Shown: positions 26,025 through 33,492 of the stretch, one piece after another
Numbering within the stretch: position 1 is the first letter of the stretch
Layout of the letters: each line of letters begins with the position of its first letter
Assembly: GCA_030433215.1 (NCBI GenBank)
Contig: JAUIMC010000014.1
Coordinates: 1 to 64,000 of the forward strand
Reading direction: 5' to 3'
DNA length: 64,000 nucleotides
Source of the DNA: Alphaproteobacteria bacterium
Lineage (GTDB): Bacteria; Pseudomonadota; Alphaproteobacteria; Caulobacterales; Parvularculaceae
Made by a program: the position numbers and the translations under genes
Notes under the pieces: model-generated
The model's input: only the letters and a program-made list of their open reading frames with translations
Told to the model about the DNA's origin: nothing
Databases searched by the model: none

Positions 26025-26065
26025 CGCTCATCCTGGAATGTGTGTTAGCGTTTCGCCGCAAGCGT

Positions 26066-26308
26066 ATGGGCGATCCTATGGACGACAAAGAACTGACCCG
26101 GCTTCATAAGCGCCTCGCCAAACGTCCGGCCGGTGAATTCCATTATCCCGAGATATACGGGTCCGGCTGGGACGATCTTTGGATCGGCGACAAGGTGCGC
26201 TTCGGCCGGGAGTTTCTGGAGGCGGTGCGCGCCGGCCGCCTGCCCGGCGCCGAGGATACGGGACGCAAGAAAGGCCGCGGGCGGGTCTATCGCTGGAAAG
26301 GCGACTAG
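26066..26308 (+). CDS. Small DUF1413-like protein
   Basis: 80 residues, basic and Gly/Trp-rich, with the pattern W-x-D-L-W-I-G-D-x-V-x-F-G-R-E-F-x-E-A-V and a C-terminal GRGRVYRW, which resembles DUF1413 proteins (single-gene, possibly DNA-related). Starts at GTG 26042, ATG 26066 or ATG 26078 are all possible; none has a strong ribosome-binding site. It follows pspF by 41 bp and converges with phhA. Confidence 0.55.
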   Translation: MGDPMDDKELTRLHKRLAKRPAGEFHYPEIYGSGWDDLWIGDKVRFGREFLEAVRAGRLPGAEDTGRKKGRGRVYRWKGD

Positions 26309-26312
26309 CCTT

Positions 26313-27200
26313 TTACCACTGGCCTCGCGTAATCACCTTGTCCGTGGGCAGAAGCTTTTCCGGATTGATCGGGTCCTTGCCGGCGCCGCGCTCGTAAAAC
26401 GGCGTGAAATCGCAATCGCAGATTTCGAAAAGCTGCTCGAAACTGTCGATGACGAAATAGGTCTTCTGAAAGTCGTCGACCATATAAGCCGTGTTCAGAA
26501 CCCGTTCGAGGTCAAACCCCACCCGGTTCGGTTTCGGATTTTCAACCGAGTAGATCGTCTCTTCTTTCGAAGACAGCATGCCGGCGCCGAACGCGCGCAA
26601 ACCGTCTTGCGTATTGATGAGACCGAATTCGACAATGTACCAATAGAGCCGCGCCAGCATGTGCTGCGCATTGTGTTCCATCGCCTTTGGGCCGCCCTTG
26701 CCGTATTTCTCCATGTATCCTGCAAACACAGGATTGGAGAGCAGCGGCACATGACCGAAGAAGTCGTGGAAGATGTCGGGCTCCACGAGATAGTCGAGCT
26801 CGTGCTCTTCGCGCATCCACCAGGCGACCGGAAAGCGGCGATTGGCGAGATGGTCGAAAAAGACGCCGTCGGGGACGAGGCCGGGGACGGCGATAAGCTG
26901 CCACCCCGTCGCCTCGCCCAGCACTTTGTTGGCGTCTTCGAGCCGCGGGATCGCGTCGCCGGCGTTCAGCGCCTCAAGCCCGTCGATGAATTCCTGCGCC
27001 GCATATCCCGGCAGAAGCTTCTTCTGGCGGTCGTAAAGAAAGCGCCAGCGCGCCTGCTCGGCTTCAGTGTAGCGCTCGTAAGGCTGCTCCACCGTGTAGT
27101 CGTCGCGCATCTCGTTGTAATTCCCGCGCAGCGCATGGCTGGTGTTGGCTGCGAAGGGATTTTTCGGGGCCGTGGCGGCTTCTGCGGATGGTTGGGTCAT
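26313..27200 (-). CDS. phhA: Phenylalanine 4-monooxygenase
   Basis: 295 residues, the size of bacterial phenylalanine hydroxylase without the eukaryotic regulatory domain. Iron ligands are seen in HDFFGHVPLL (two His) and YWYIVEFGL (Glu). It converts phenylalanine to tyrosine using pterin and O2, the first step of aerobic phenylalanine breakdown. It is divergent from an Lrp/AsnC regulator gene across a 109-bp AT-rich region with a palindrome, which suggests direct control. No pterin dehydratase (phhB) is adjacent. Confidence 0.95.
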   Translation of the reverse strand: MTQPSAEAATAPKNPFAANTSHALRGNYNEMRDDYTVEQPYERYTEAEQARWRFLYDRQKKLLPGYAAQEFIDGLEALNAGDAIPRLEDANKVLGEATGWQLIAVPGLVPDGVFFDHLANRRFPVAWWMREEHELDYLVEPDIFHDFFGHVPLLSNPVFAGYMEKYGKGGPKAMEHNAQHMLARLYWYIVEFGLINTQDGLRAFGAGMLSSKEETIYSVENPKPNRVGFDLERVLNTAYMVDDFQKTYFVIDSFEQLFEICDCDFTPFYERGAGKDPINPEKLLPTDKVITRGQW

Positions 27201-27256
27201 GCCCCGGAATCTAGGCGTTTCCGGCGGAATTTCTTTTCAAAAAACCCGAAAAACAA

Positions 27257-27278
27257 GGGAATTTTGATAATTATTCCC
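27257..27278. promoter_or_regulatory. Candidate Lrp-type operator between phhA and its regulator
   Basis: Inverted repeat GGGAAT-N10-ATTCCC in an AT-rich divergent intergenic region, 57 nt from the phhA start and 32 nt from the regulator start. A further half-site, AGGAATT, follows at about 27296. Symmetry and position suit an Lrp/AsnC dimer site. Confidence 0.5.
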
Positions 27279-27309
27279 GTATAATTCTGAAAAATAGGAA
27301 TTTTTTATT

Positions 27310-27780
27310 GTGATTGACGAAATCGACAAGAAAATCCTCAATCTTCTCCAGCGCGACGGACGACTCACCAATGCCGAGATCGCGGAGAAGGTCGGCCTTT
27401 CGGTCTCCGCCGCCCACCGCCGGGTGAAGCAGCTCGAAGCCGACGGCGTCATCACCGGCTATTCGGCCAAGGTCGATCGCAGCGCCGCCGGGCTGAACGT
27501 CCTCGCCTATGTCTTCGTGAAGCTCGATTTTCACACGGAAGAGCATCTGGCGGCGTTCGAAAAACAGGTGAACCTCATCGACGAGGTGGTCTCCTGTTCA
27601 GCGATTTCCGGCGGCGCCGGCGATTACATTTTACAGGTGGTGGCGCGCGACATGGACGCTTTTGCGGAAGTGGCGCTGAAGAAGCTCGTACGCCTGCCGG
27701 GGGTCAAGGATTCCTCGTCCAACTTCGTTTTGTCGACCATGAAACAATCAGCCGGTTGGCCGCTGTCGATCCAGGGCTGA
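27310..27780 (+). CDS. Lrp/AsnC-family transcriptional regulator
   Basis: 156 residues starting at a GTG. The N-terminal winged HTH (MIDEIDKKILNLLQRDGRLTNAEI, then VGLSVSAAHRRVKQLE) is followed by a C-terminal RAM ligand-binding domain with GAGDYILQVVARDM. Family members sense amino acids. Divergence from phhA suggests it senses phenylalanine or tyrosine and activates phhA, as the Pseudomonas-type and alphaproteobacterial phh regulators do. The start codon is set by the conserved N-terminus. Confidence 0.9.
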   Translation: MIDEIDKKILNLLQRDGRLTNAEIAEKVGLSVSAAHRRVKQLEADGVITGYSAKVDRSAAGLNVLAYVFVKLDFHTEEHLAAFEKQVNLIDEVVSCSAISGGAGDYILQVVARDMDAFAEVALKKLVRLPGVKDSSSNFVLSTMKQSAGWPLSIQG

Positions 27781-27817
27781 AGATCAACAGCGGCCGCCGG
27801 GGCGCGTCAGACCCAAA

Positions 27818-28351
27818 CTACGCCTTGGGGCGCAGGTAAGCCTGACGCTGTGCAAAAAGCGACAGTTCGGCGCGGGTTAGAGCGCCGTTCGCATTGAGGT
27901 CCGAGGACGCGAAAATCGCATCCTGAAGCCTCAAAAACTCCCCCTGCTGCATTTTGCCGTCCTCGCCTGCGAAGGCGTAGAAGGTGTGACGCGCAACCGC
28001 ATCGATGCGCGTATGTTCGGCGTCCCCAAGCGCGCCGGGCGCGCCGATGGGCAGCGCGATGGTCTCGACCGCGCCTTCCTTTTCGACCGATACGAAACCG
28101 TTGAGATGCGCCAGCTCCGCCGTGACGATGGTCAGCGCGGCGAACTCGTCGACGCCGAGCGCGGCGTCGCCGTCGCGGTCGGCGCGCTGGAACACGCTTT
28201 GGGCGTAACTCGCGGCTTCCGCCTGGGACAGGGCTTTCACGGCGCCGTCCTCATAGGCCGGTCCGGTTTTGACGCCGACCAGGGACGCCGCAGCGACGAA
28301 AGCAGCAGCGGCGGCAGCGGTGACGGAGTTGGTGATAATCGCGGCGGGCAT
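27818..28351 (-). CDS. Exported EF-hand protein
   Basis: 177 residues from the ATG at 28351, behind AGGGAGAG. The N-terminal hydrophobic Ala-rich stretch (about 8-28) is a signal peptide or anchor. Two EF-hand calcium-binding loops are recognisable: DRDGDAALGVDEF (about 60) and DLNANGALTRAEL (about 155). Function unknown. It is a monocistronic gene converging with the Lrp regulator gene. Confidence 0.7.
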   Translation of the reverse strand: MPAAIITNSVTAAAAAAFVAAASLVGVKTGPAYEDGAVKALSQAEAASYAQSVFQRADRDGDAALGVDEFAALTIVTAELAHLNGFVSVEKEGAVETIALPIGAPGALGDAEHTRIDAVARHTFYAFAGEDGKMQQGEFLRLQDAIFASSDLNANGALTRAELSLFAQRQAYLRPKA

Positions 28352-28527
28352 AAAGCTCTCCCTATCTCTCTCGGGAGCCAAGATGGCGGGGGAGCGGGGC
28401 CGTTCTTCGAAGAAATTAAGGATTTATGCGGGCGGACAGCCACGCTATGGGGCCGGAATGGGGCGAATGCGGCGAAATCGGGGAGATTTCAACCGCCGCG
28501 CGAGCGCCGCCCACACCTTCCAGGCGG

Positions 28528-29472
28528 CTATTCCGCCGGCTGGACGGCAGGCGCCTCCTGCGGCGCGGGCGGTTCGGTCTCAGCCCCGTGAATGCGCGCC
28601 CAGCGCTCCTTGATCATCGCGGAAGTGAGGCGCGACCCGTCCGGCGACCAGCCCGGCGGCCCGAAGGTGTAGCCCGCGACCTCCTTCAAGGACTTCGCCC
28701 TGGAAACGTCCTTGGCGATGCCGATCCATTCATGGAACGAAATCACCAGCGGATTGAAGCTGCCGAGATTCTTGATGATGCCGTAGCGCGGTTTTTCCGC
28801 CCGGTCTTCGGGAATGAAGCTGCCGAACATCCGATCCCAGATGATCAGGATGCCGGCGTAATTGGCGTCGAGATAGCGCGGATTGGTGGCGTGATGCACG
28901 CGGTGATGGCTCGGCGTGTTGAAGATCCATTCAAAAGGACCCATGCGGTCGATCAGCTCCGTGTGGATCCAGAACTGGTAGAGAAGGCTGACGGCGCCGG
29001 TGAAAGCGACCATCGCCGGATGAAATCCCATCAGCACCAACGGCGTCTTGAACAGCAGCGAGCCGAGGATGTTCCCGGTCCAGGTCTGCCGCAGCGCCGT
29101 CGTCAGATTGTAGTGCTGCGAGGAATGGTGAATGACATGGCTCGCCCAGAACCAGCGGCGTTCATGACTGATCCGGTGCCACCAGTAATAACGCAAATCG
29201 TCCAGCGTCAGACACAACAGCACCGCCCACCAGGTGTTGGGAATCTTGAACGGCGTCAGCTCATAGGCGGCGACAAAGACGGCGCCGATGACAAAGAGCC
29301 CGCCGAGAAGCGGCGCGATCTGGCTGCCGAAGCCCATGATCAGGCTGGCCGCGGAATCGCGCGCCTCATAGCGCCCCCGGCCCGTCAGGCGCGCTGCGAT
29401 AATCTCGATGATCACCAGCACCAGAAAGGCGGGCACCGCATAAGAGATGATATCGGGATACTCGAATTCCAT
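28528..29472 (-). CDS. Sterol desaturase / fatty acid hydroxylase family protein
   Basis: 314 residues with about five transmembrane helices and the di-iron histidine clusters of the family: WWHRISHERRWFWASHVIHHSSQHYN and HRVHHATN. It hydroxylates or desaturates a lipid substrate using O2; the exact lipid (sterol, carotenoid, ornithine lipid or fatty acid) is not decidable here. The ATG at 29472 is chosen as the start of the first hydrophobic helix. It follows a membrane-anchored hypothetical gene by 4 bp. Confidence 0.85.
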   Translation of the reverse strand: MEFEYPDIISYAVPAFLVLVIIEIIAARLTGRGRYEARDSAASLIMGFGSQIAPLLGGLFVIGAVFVAAYELTPFKIPNTWWAVLLCLTLDDLRYYWWHRISHERRWFWASHVIHHSSQHYNLTTALRQTWTGNILGSLLFKTPLVLMGFHPAMVAFTGAVSLLYQFWIHTELIDRMGPFEWIFNTPSHHRVHHATNPRYLDANYAGILIIWDRMFGSFIPEDRAEKPRYGIIKNLGSFNPLVISFHEWIGIAKDVSRAKSLKEVAGYTFGPPGWSPDGSRLTSAMIKERWARIHGAETEPPAPQEAPAVQPAE

Positions 29473-29476
29473 GAGC

Positions 29477-29881
29477 CTATTTTGCCTCCGTGGGACCCAG
29501 TTTGCGAGCCCATTCCGCAGCGCCCGGCGCCGCAATCACGAGCCGCCGCGAACCGGGATCGTTGGGCCGGATAACCAGCGCCCCCCCCTCCTCAGCGGCG
29601 CGCACGGCCGCCGCCGGAAAGCGCCTTGTGACGAGATCGCCCCCGAGACGCGAGACAAGAGCGATGTCGCCGCCGGCGCCTTCCGCCATGGCGGCGCGGC
29701 CCTGCCCGTCGATCAGCCATGAGACGGGCCGGAAATCCGGTTCGTCGAAAGCCAGCCTTTCGGCGGCGGCGTCCTCGGTGACGGGGCCCGGCGGATCGCG
29801 AAAGAAGACCCAGGCGAGAGCGACCATCAGGGCGATCGCCGCAAGGGAGATCAGGGAATCGATGAGAAGATTGCCGGTCAT
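29477..29881 (-). CDS. Membrane-anchored hypothetical protein
   Basis: 134 residues: one N-terminal transmembrane helix (about 5-26), then a small Ala/Arg-rich domain (about 35-130) without recognised motifs. The ATG at 29881 follows AGG at suitable spacing. It lies between a 72-residue membrane protein gene (10 bp away) and the sterol desaturase gene (4 bp), so the three are very likely one operon. Confidence 0.6.
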   Translation of the reverse strand: MTGNLLIDSLISLAAIALMVALAWVFFRDPPGPVTEDAAAERLAFDEPDFRPVSWLIDGQGRAAMAEGAGGDIALVSRLGGDLVTRRFPAAAVRAAEEGGALVIRPNDPGSRRLVIAAPGAAEWARKLGPTEAK

Positions 29882-29891
29882 GGACCTGTCG

Positions 29892-30110
29892 TCAGTCTCG
29901 CCCGCTTTCGTCCTGTTCAAGCTCGGCGGGCGCGCTCGCCCGCAAATCGCCCGCCTCTTCCAGATGGGCGCCAATGAAATATGGCCACACGATAAGCGCG
30001 AACAAGCCCTTGAAGAAGCCGAGCTTCAGATAGCCGATGGAAAAAAGCCAGCCGATCAGCCACGCCATGCCGGCGCCGCCATGCTGCTCGACCTTGATTG
30101 ATTTATTCAT
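29892..30110 (-). CDS. Small membrane protein, first gene of the desaturase operon
   Basis: 72 residues with two hydrophobic segments (about 15-28 and 31-50: FFKGLFALIVWPYFIGAHL) and an acidic tail. GGGGACG lies upstream of the ATG. No family recognised. Confidence 0.6.
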   Translation of the reverse strand: MNKSIKVEQHGGAGMAWLIGWLFSIGYLKLGFFKGLFALIVWPYFIGAHLEEAGDLRASAPAELEQDESGRD

Positions 30111-30201
30111 CGTCCCCGCTCCTGTTTGCTGTCCGTCATTAACAGGGCGAGAGCATAGCCTGTTTGACTTCCATCAACAGAGTCTATGGCGCCAGGGCTA
30201 C

Positions 30202-31278
30202 TTATTGCGTTGCAGCAAGCAGGTCCTCGAGATACGGCGCCCATATTTTCGCGATCGTATGGGTGCCGTGTCCGCGGGTTTCGTCCGTAATCGGTAAAAG
30301 CACGGCCTCGCCGTTCGGGACTTTTTCGATCTCCCGCTCGAGGATCTTCAGCTCCGGCGGATTGACCTGGTCGTCGGCGGAGTTGATCGCCACGAGCCGC
30401 GTCTCGATCTCGCCGAGATGCGGCGCCGGGTTGTAAGTGCGCGAAGCATCGAAGGCGTAGATCGTATCGTTCGGATCGAGCGCGCCCGTATAGCGCGCGA
30501 CAAGCTCATCAAGATAGGTTTCGGCCTCTTCGCGGGTCGGCGCTTCCTTCTGATATTGCAGCGGGCTCGAGACCATGAAGATCAGCGGATACATCGCCGC
30601 CGTCAGCCCGCGCATGGGCTTTTCTTCATAGTCGCCGCCCTGCCATTCGGGATCGTCCATGATCGCATCGATCACCATCTTGCGCTGCATCCGGTTGCGC
30701 CCGGCGATCTCCACCGGAAGGCTCGCCAGCGGCATCGCCGCATCCATGAACTTCGGATACATATAGGCCCACATCCATGTGTGCATGCCGCCCATGGACG
30801 TACCCATGACGAGGCGCAGATGGTCGACATCAAGCCCGTCGGTCAACAGCGCATGCTGGGCGCGGACCATGTCTTCATAGTCGTATTTCGGGAAATCCAT
30901 ATGCATGCCGTCGGACGGTTTGGAGGAGTCGCCATGCCCGATCCCGTCCGGCAGGATGATGAAATACTCCTCCGCATCGAGAAGACCGCCGGGCCTGAAA
31001 AGGTAATCCGCAAAGACGGGACGCAAAAAGGAAGCGCCCGAGCCGGTCGTGCCGTGCGTGATAAGCACCGCATTCGTGGCGCGGCCGTTTTCGTCCCGGC
31101 GCAGCGTCCCGATAGTGCGGTAATGAACGCTGAGATCCATGGTCTCGCCGGTTCCGAAGGCAAAATCCTCGATCACGAAATCGCCTTCCGCCGGCTGCGG
31201 ATAAACCTCCTGCGCCGCCGCACCGGAGAAGACGGGCGCGATGAAGGCGACGAAAACAATAAAGAAGCGGACTGTCAT
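30202..31278 (-). CDS. Exported alpha/beta hydrolase, MetX-like
   Basis: 358 residues. Signal peptide (cleavage near GAAA-QE), then an alpha/beta hydrolase fold of the homoserine O-acetyltransferase type: oxyanion region LITHGTTGSG, nucleophile elbow GTSMGGMH, acid in INSADDQVNP, and late histidine in ETRGHGTH. The signal peptide argues against methionine synthesis and for an exported esterase or acyltransferase of unknown substrate. The second of two close ATGs (31278) is chosen because AAGGA sits 6 nt before it. Confidence 0.8.
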   Translation of the reverse strand: MTVRFFIVFVAFIAPVFSGAAAQEVYPQPAEGDFVIEDFAFGTGETMDLSVHYRTIGTLRRDENGRATNAVLITHGTTGSGASFLRPVFADYLFRPGGLLDAEEYFIILPDGIGHGDSSKPSDGMHMDFPKYDYEDMVRAQHALLTDGLDVDHLRLVMGTSMGGMHTWMWAYMYPKFMDAAMPLASLPVEIAGRNRMQRKMVIDAIMDDPEWQGGDYEEKPMRGLTAAMYPLIFMVSSPLQYQKEAPTREEAETYLDELVARYTGALDPNDTIYAFDASRTYNPAPHLGEIETRLVAINSADDQVNPPELKILEREIEKVPNGEAVLLPITDETRGHGTHTIAKIWAPYLEDLLAATQ

Positions 31279-31349
31279 AAGCATTCCTTTTTCGGCTTTG
31301 CACCAGCATAGGCCAATCGCCGCGCCGGGTCACGGCGGCGCAGAAAGCA

Positions 31350-31383
31350 AAACGGCGCGTCCCTTGTGGGGCCCGCGCCGTTT
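31350..31383 (-). terminator. Terminator after ndk
   Basis: Perfect 10-bp stem (CGCGCCGTTT with its complement) and 14-nt loop, followed on the minus strand by TTTTGC. It stands 24 bp after the ndk stop codon. Confidence 0.75.
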
Positions 31384-31406
31384 CGTGCATGTCAGCCAGC
31401 GTGCGG

Positions 31407-31829
31407 CTAGCCGACAATCTCGTCTTTCGAGAAGAAGTACTCGATCTCCTGGGCCGCCGTATCGGGGCCGTCGGAGCCGTGCACGGAGTTTTCGCCGATC
31501 GATTCGGCGAACTCGGCGCGGATGGTGCCCGGCGCGGCTTCGGCCGGGTTCGTGGCGCCCATGATCTCGCGGTTTTTGGCGATGGCGTTTTCGCCCTCGA
31601 GCACCTGAACGACCACCGGTTCGGACATCATGAACTCGACGAGCTCGCCGAAGAACGGGCGTTCCTTGTGGACGGCGTAGAAACCTTCGGCCTGGTCCTT
31701 GGTCATGTGAATGCGCTTGGAAGCGACGACGCGCAGGCCGCCCTCTTCCAGCTTGGAGATGATCTTGCCGGTGATGTTCCGGCGCGTCGCGTCGGGTTTG
31801 ATGATGGAAAAGGTGCGTTCGAGCGCCAT
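31407..31829 (-). CDS. ndk: Nucleoside diphosphate kinase
   Basis: 140 residues, normal family length. It opens with [17 protein letters not shown] and has the catalytic histidine in [13 protein letters not shown]. It balances NTP pools by transferring gamma-phosphate between nucleotides. The ATG at 31829 has AAGGAC 9 nt upstream and starts the conserved N-terminus. A 7-bp hairpin (31880-31897) lies in its upstream region. Confidence 0.97.
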   Translation of the reverse strand: MALERTFSIIKPDATRRNITGKIISKLEEGGLRVVASKRIHMTKDQAEGFYAVHKERPFFGELVEFMMSEPVVVQVLEGENAIAKNREIMGATNPAEAAPGTIRAEFAESIGENSVHGSDGPDTAAQEIEYFFSKDEIVG

Positions 31830-31963
31830 GGTGCGGGTCCTTGAGCTTTGTGGAAAAATCCGATTCGGCGGGGTTCCTAGCAACGCTTTGGCGTTGCGGC
31901 AAGCGCCGACACGCCAATAAGATGAGGCTCAGGCCTTGCCGGGATTAACCAAAGGAGAGCCCC

Positions 31964-32356
31964 ATGTCCGAAACCCCAACGCCGCCCCCAAATCCGACCT
32001 CGGGAGGCTCGTCGCCGGTTTCCATGAATCCGGGCGAAAGCGGCCATGCGAACCTGATCTATATCCTCTATCTTGCGGGGCTGGTGACGGCGATTACCCC
32101 CATTATCGGGGTCATCATGGCCTATATGGCCAAGGATCAGGCCCCCGACTGGCTGCGCTCCCACTACCGCAACCAGATCCATATCTTCTGGAAGGGGCTC
32201 GTTTACGCCTTGATCGGCTCTGTCCTGATGGTCGTCTTGATCGGCTTCCTGATCCTGCTGGCCGCCGCGGTGTGGTACATTGTGCGCATCGTGAAGGGGA
32301 TGCAGGCCGTCTCGAAGGGCGAACCCTACGCCAATCCCGACAGCTGGAGCATTTAA
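31964..32356 (+). CDS. DUF4870-like membrane protein
   Basis: 130 residues. A Pro/Ser/Thr-rich N-terminus (about 1-25) precedes three hydrophobic segments (about 30-55, 75-100 and 100-110) in the DUF4870 arrangement, with the loop WLRSHYRNQIHIF and the C-terminal KGEPYANPDSW. AAGGAGAG lies 4-5 nt before the ATG. Function unknown. Confidence 0.75.
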   Translation: MSETPTPPPNPTSGGSSPVSMNPGESGHANLIYILYLAGLVTAITPIIGVIMAYMAKDQAPDWLRSHYRNQIHIFWKGLVYALIGSVLMVVLIGFLILLAAAVWYIVRIVKGMQAVSKGEPYANPDSWSI

Positions 32357-32360
32357 GCAA

Positions 32361-32388
32361 AACGGCTCCCGCCAAGGCGGGAGCCGTT
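32361..32388. terminator. Bidirectional terminator between converging genes
   Basis: Perfect 13-bp stem AACGGCTCCCGCC with its complement and a 2-nt loop, with A-rich sequence on the left and T on the right. It sits between the stop codons of the DUF4870-like gene (plus) and the EF-hand lipoprotein gene (minus). Confidence 0.85.
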
Positions 32389-32420
32389 TCGATACGGCCA
32401 CTAAGCCGGCGTCTTATGAA

Positions 32421-33278
32421 TTAATTGTCGTCTTCCATGGACGTTGCGGTTTCCTGGCCGAGGGTCAGGGCCGCGAAGGTCTGAAGCTCGGCGGCGTCGA
32501 GTTCGTCGTCGCCGTCCTGGTCGGCTTCATCGAAGCGCGAGAGAAACGCCGTGCGCAGCTCCTCCATGGTCATTTCGTTATCGTCGCCAGCCGCTTCCTG
32601 GAAATTCTGGGCGGCGGCGGTTTCGATGCTGGCGGCTTCTTCTTCATCGAGAGTCTCGCCCGCCTCGGCGGTCTGAACCGTAGAGGCCGCCGCTGCGTCA
32701 GCTTCATCCGCTGTCGCCTCTTCCGTAGCGGCCATGTCGCCATCCTGCATGTCAGGCTGCTGTGCCGACTGTTGTGTTTGGACTTCCGGGTCCGTCGCCG
32801 GATTGACCGACATCAGACGCGCAGGTTCCGCTACAAAGCCCTCGAAGTCGCGGGCTGAAGCGAGCACGAGTTGCACATACTCGTCACGGTCAATGGCGCC
32901 GTCATCATTGGCGTCGGCGTTTGCAAAGGCCTCGCTGGCGAGCGTTTCGATTTCCGAGCGGGTCTTGCTCGTCTCCGCATTCGCCCCTTGCGGCGCCGCG
33001 GACGCCGTTTGAGTCGCGGTCATGTCGTCGCCCGGCGAACGGTCTTGGATATTTTCGTAGTTTTCCGAATCCCAGGATTGCGCGCCTTGCGTATCGGAAG
33101 CGTCCGCATAGGAGTCGTCTTCCGCCATTGCGGCGCTGCGTTCAGTCTCTTCAACAACGCCATCGTCTTCAATCGCGTCGGCTTCCGAGCTTTGATAGGT
33201 ATTGTCATTATCGCCGCAGGCCGCGACGGCAAGCATCAGCGCGCTAATGGATGCGGCGCCAAAATAACTCTTCCTCAT
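32421..33278 (-). CDS. EF-hand lipoprotein, acidic
   Basis: 285 residues. Signal peptide with lipobox AVAACG (Cys at about 21). The mature protein is extremely rich in Asp, Glu, Ala and Gln. Two EF-hand loops are seen, DANDDGAIDRDEY (about 118) and DQDGDDELDAAEL (about 258). Likely an outer- or inner-membrane-anchored calcium-binding protein; function unknown. Single gene. Confidence 0.75.
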   Translation of the reverse strand: MRKSYFGAASISALMLAVAACGDNDNTYQSSEADAIEDDGVVEETERSAAMAEDDSYADASDTQGAQSWDSENYENIQDRSPGDDMTATQTASAAPQGANAETSKTRSEIETLASEAFANADANDDGAIDRDEYVQLVLASARDFEGFVAEPARLMSVNPATDPEVQTQQSAQQPDMQDGDMAATEEATADEADAAAASTVQTAEAGETLDEEEAASIETAAAQNFQEAAGDDNEMTMEELRTAFLSRFDEADQDGDDELDAAELQTFAALTLGQETATSMEDDN

Positions 33279-33434
33279 GAGATTTCTCCCTTTCCGCGCT
33301 CAGCAGACCTGTTAGCGAGCGCTGTTTGTCATCACTCGGCCAACGGCGCAGCGAAGGAAAAATTCCAGGCAGAATGTTAAATTCTGGGACAGATTCCGTC
33401 CGGGACGGTCTTTACGTACGGTGCAAACATGAAT

Positions 33435-33465
33435 GCGCCCACTTCACGGGTCATGAAGCGGGCGC
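33435..33465 (-). terminator. Probable terminator after fadJ
   Basis: 12-bp stem with one mismatch (GCGCCCACTTCA against TGAAGCGGGCGC) and 7-nt loop, 28 bp after the fadJ stop codon. The T-tract is weak. Confidence 0.45.
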
Positions 33466-33492
33466 AAAGGCTGGTTCAGCGAGCGAGACGGC

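Noticed and set aside
31880..31897. Hairpin GCAACGC-TTTG-GCGTTGC upstream of ndk
   Set aside because: Too short and isolated, without a T-tract or an attenuator context, to call a terminator or riboswitch.
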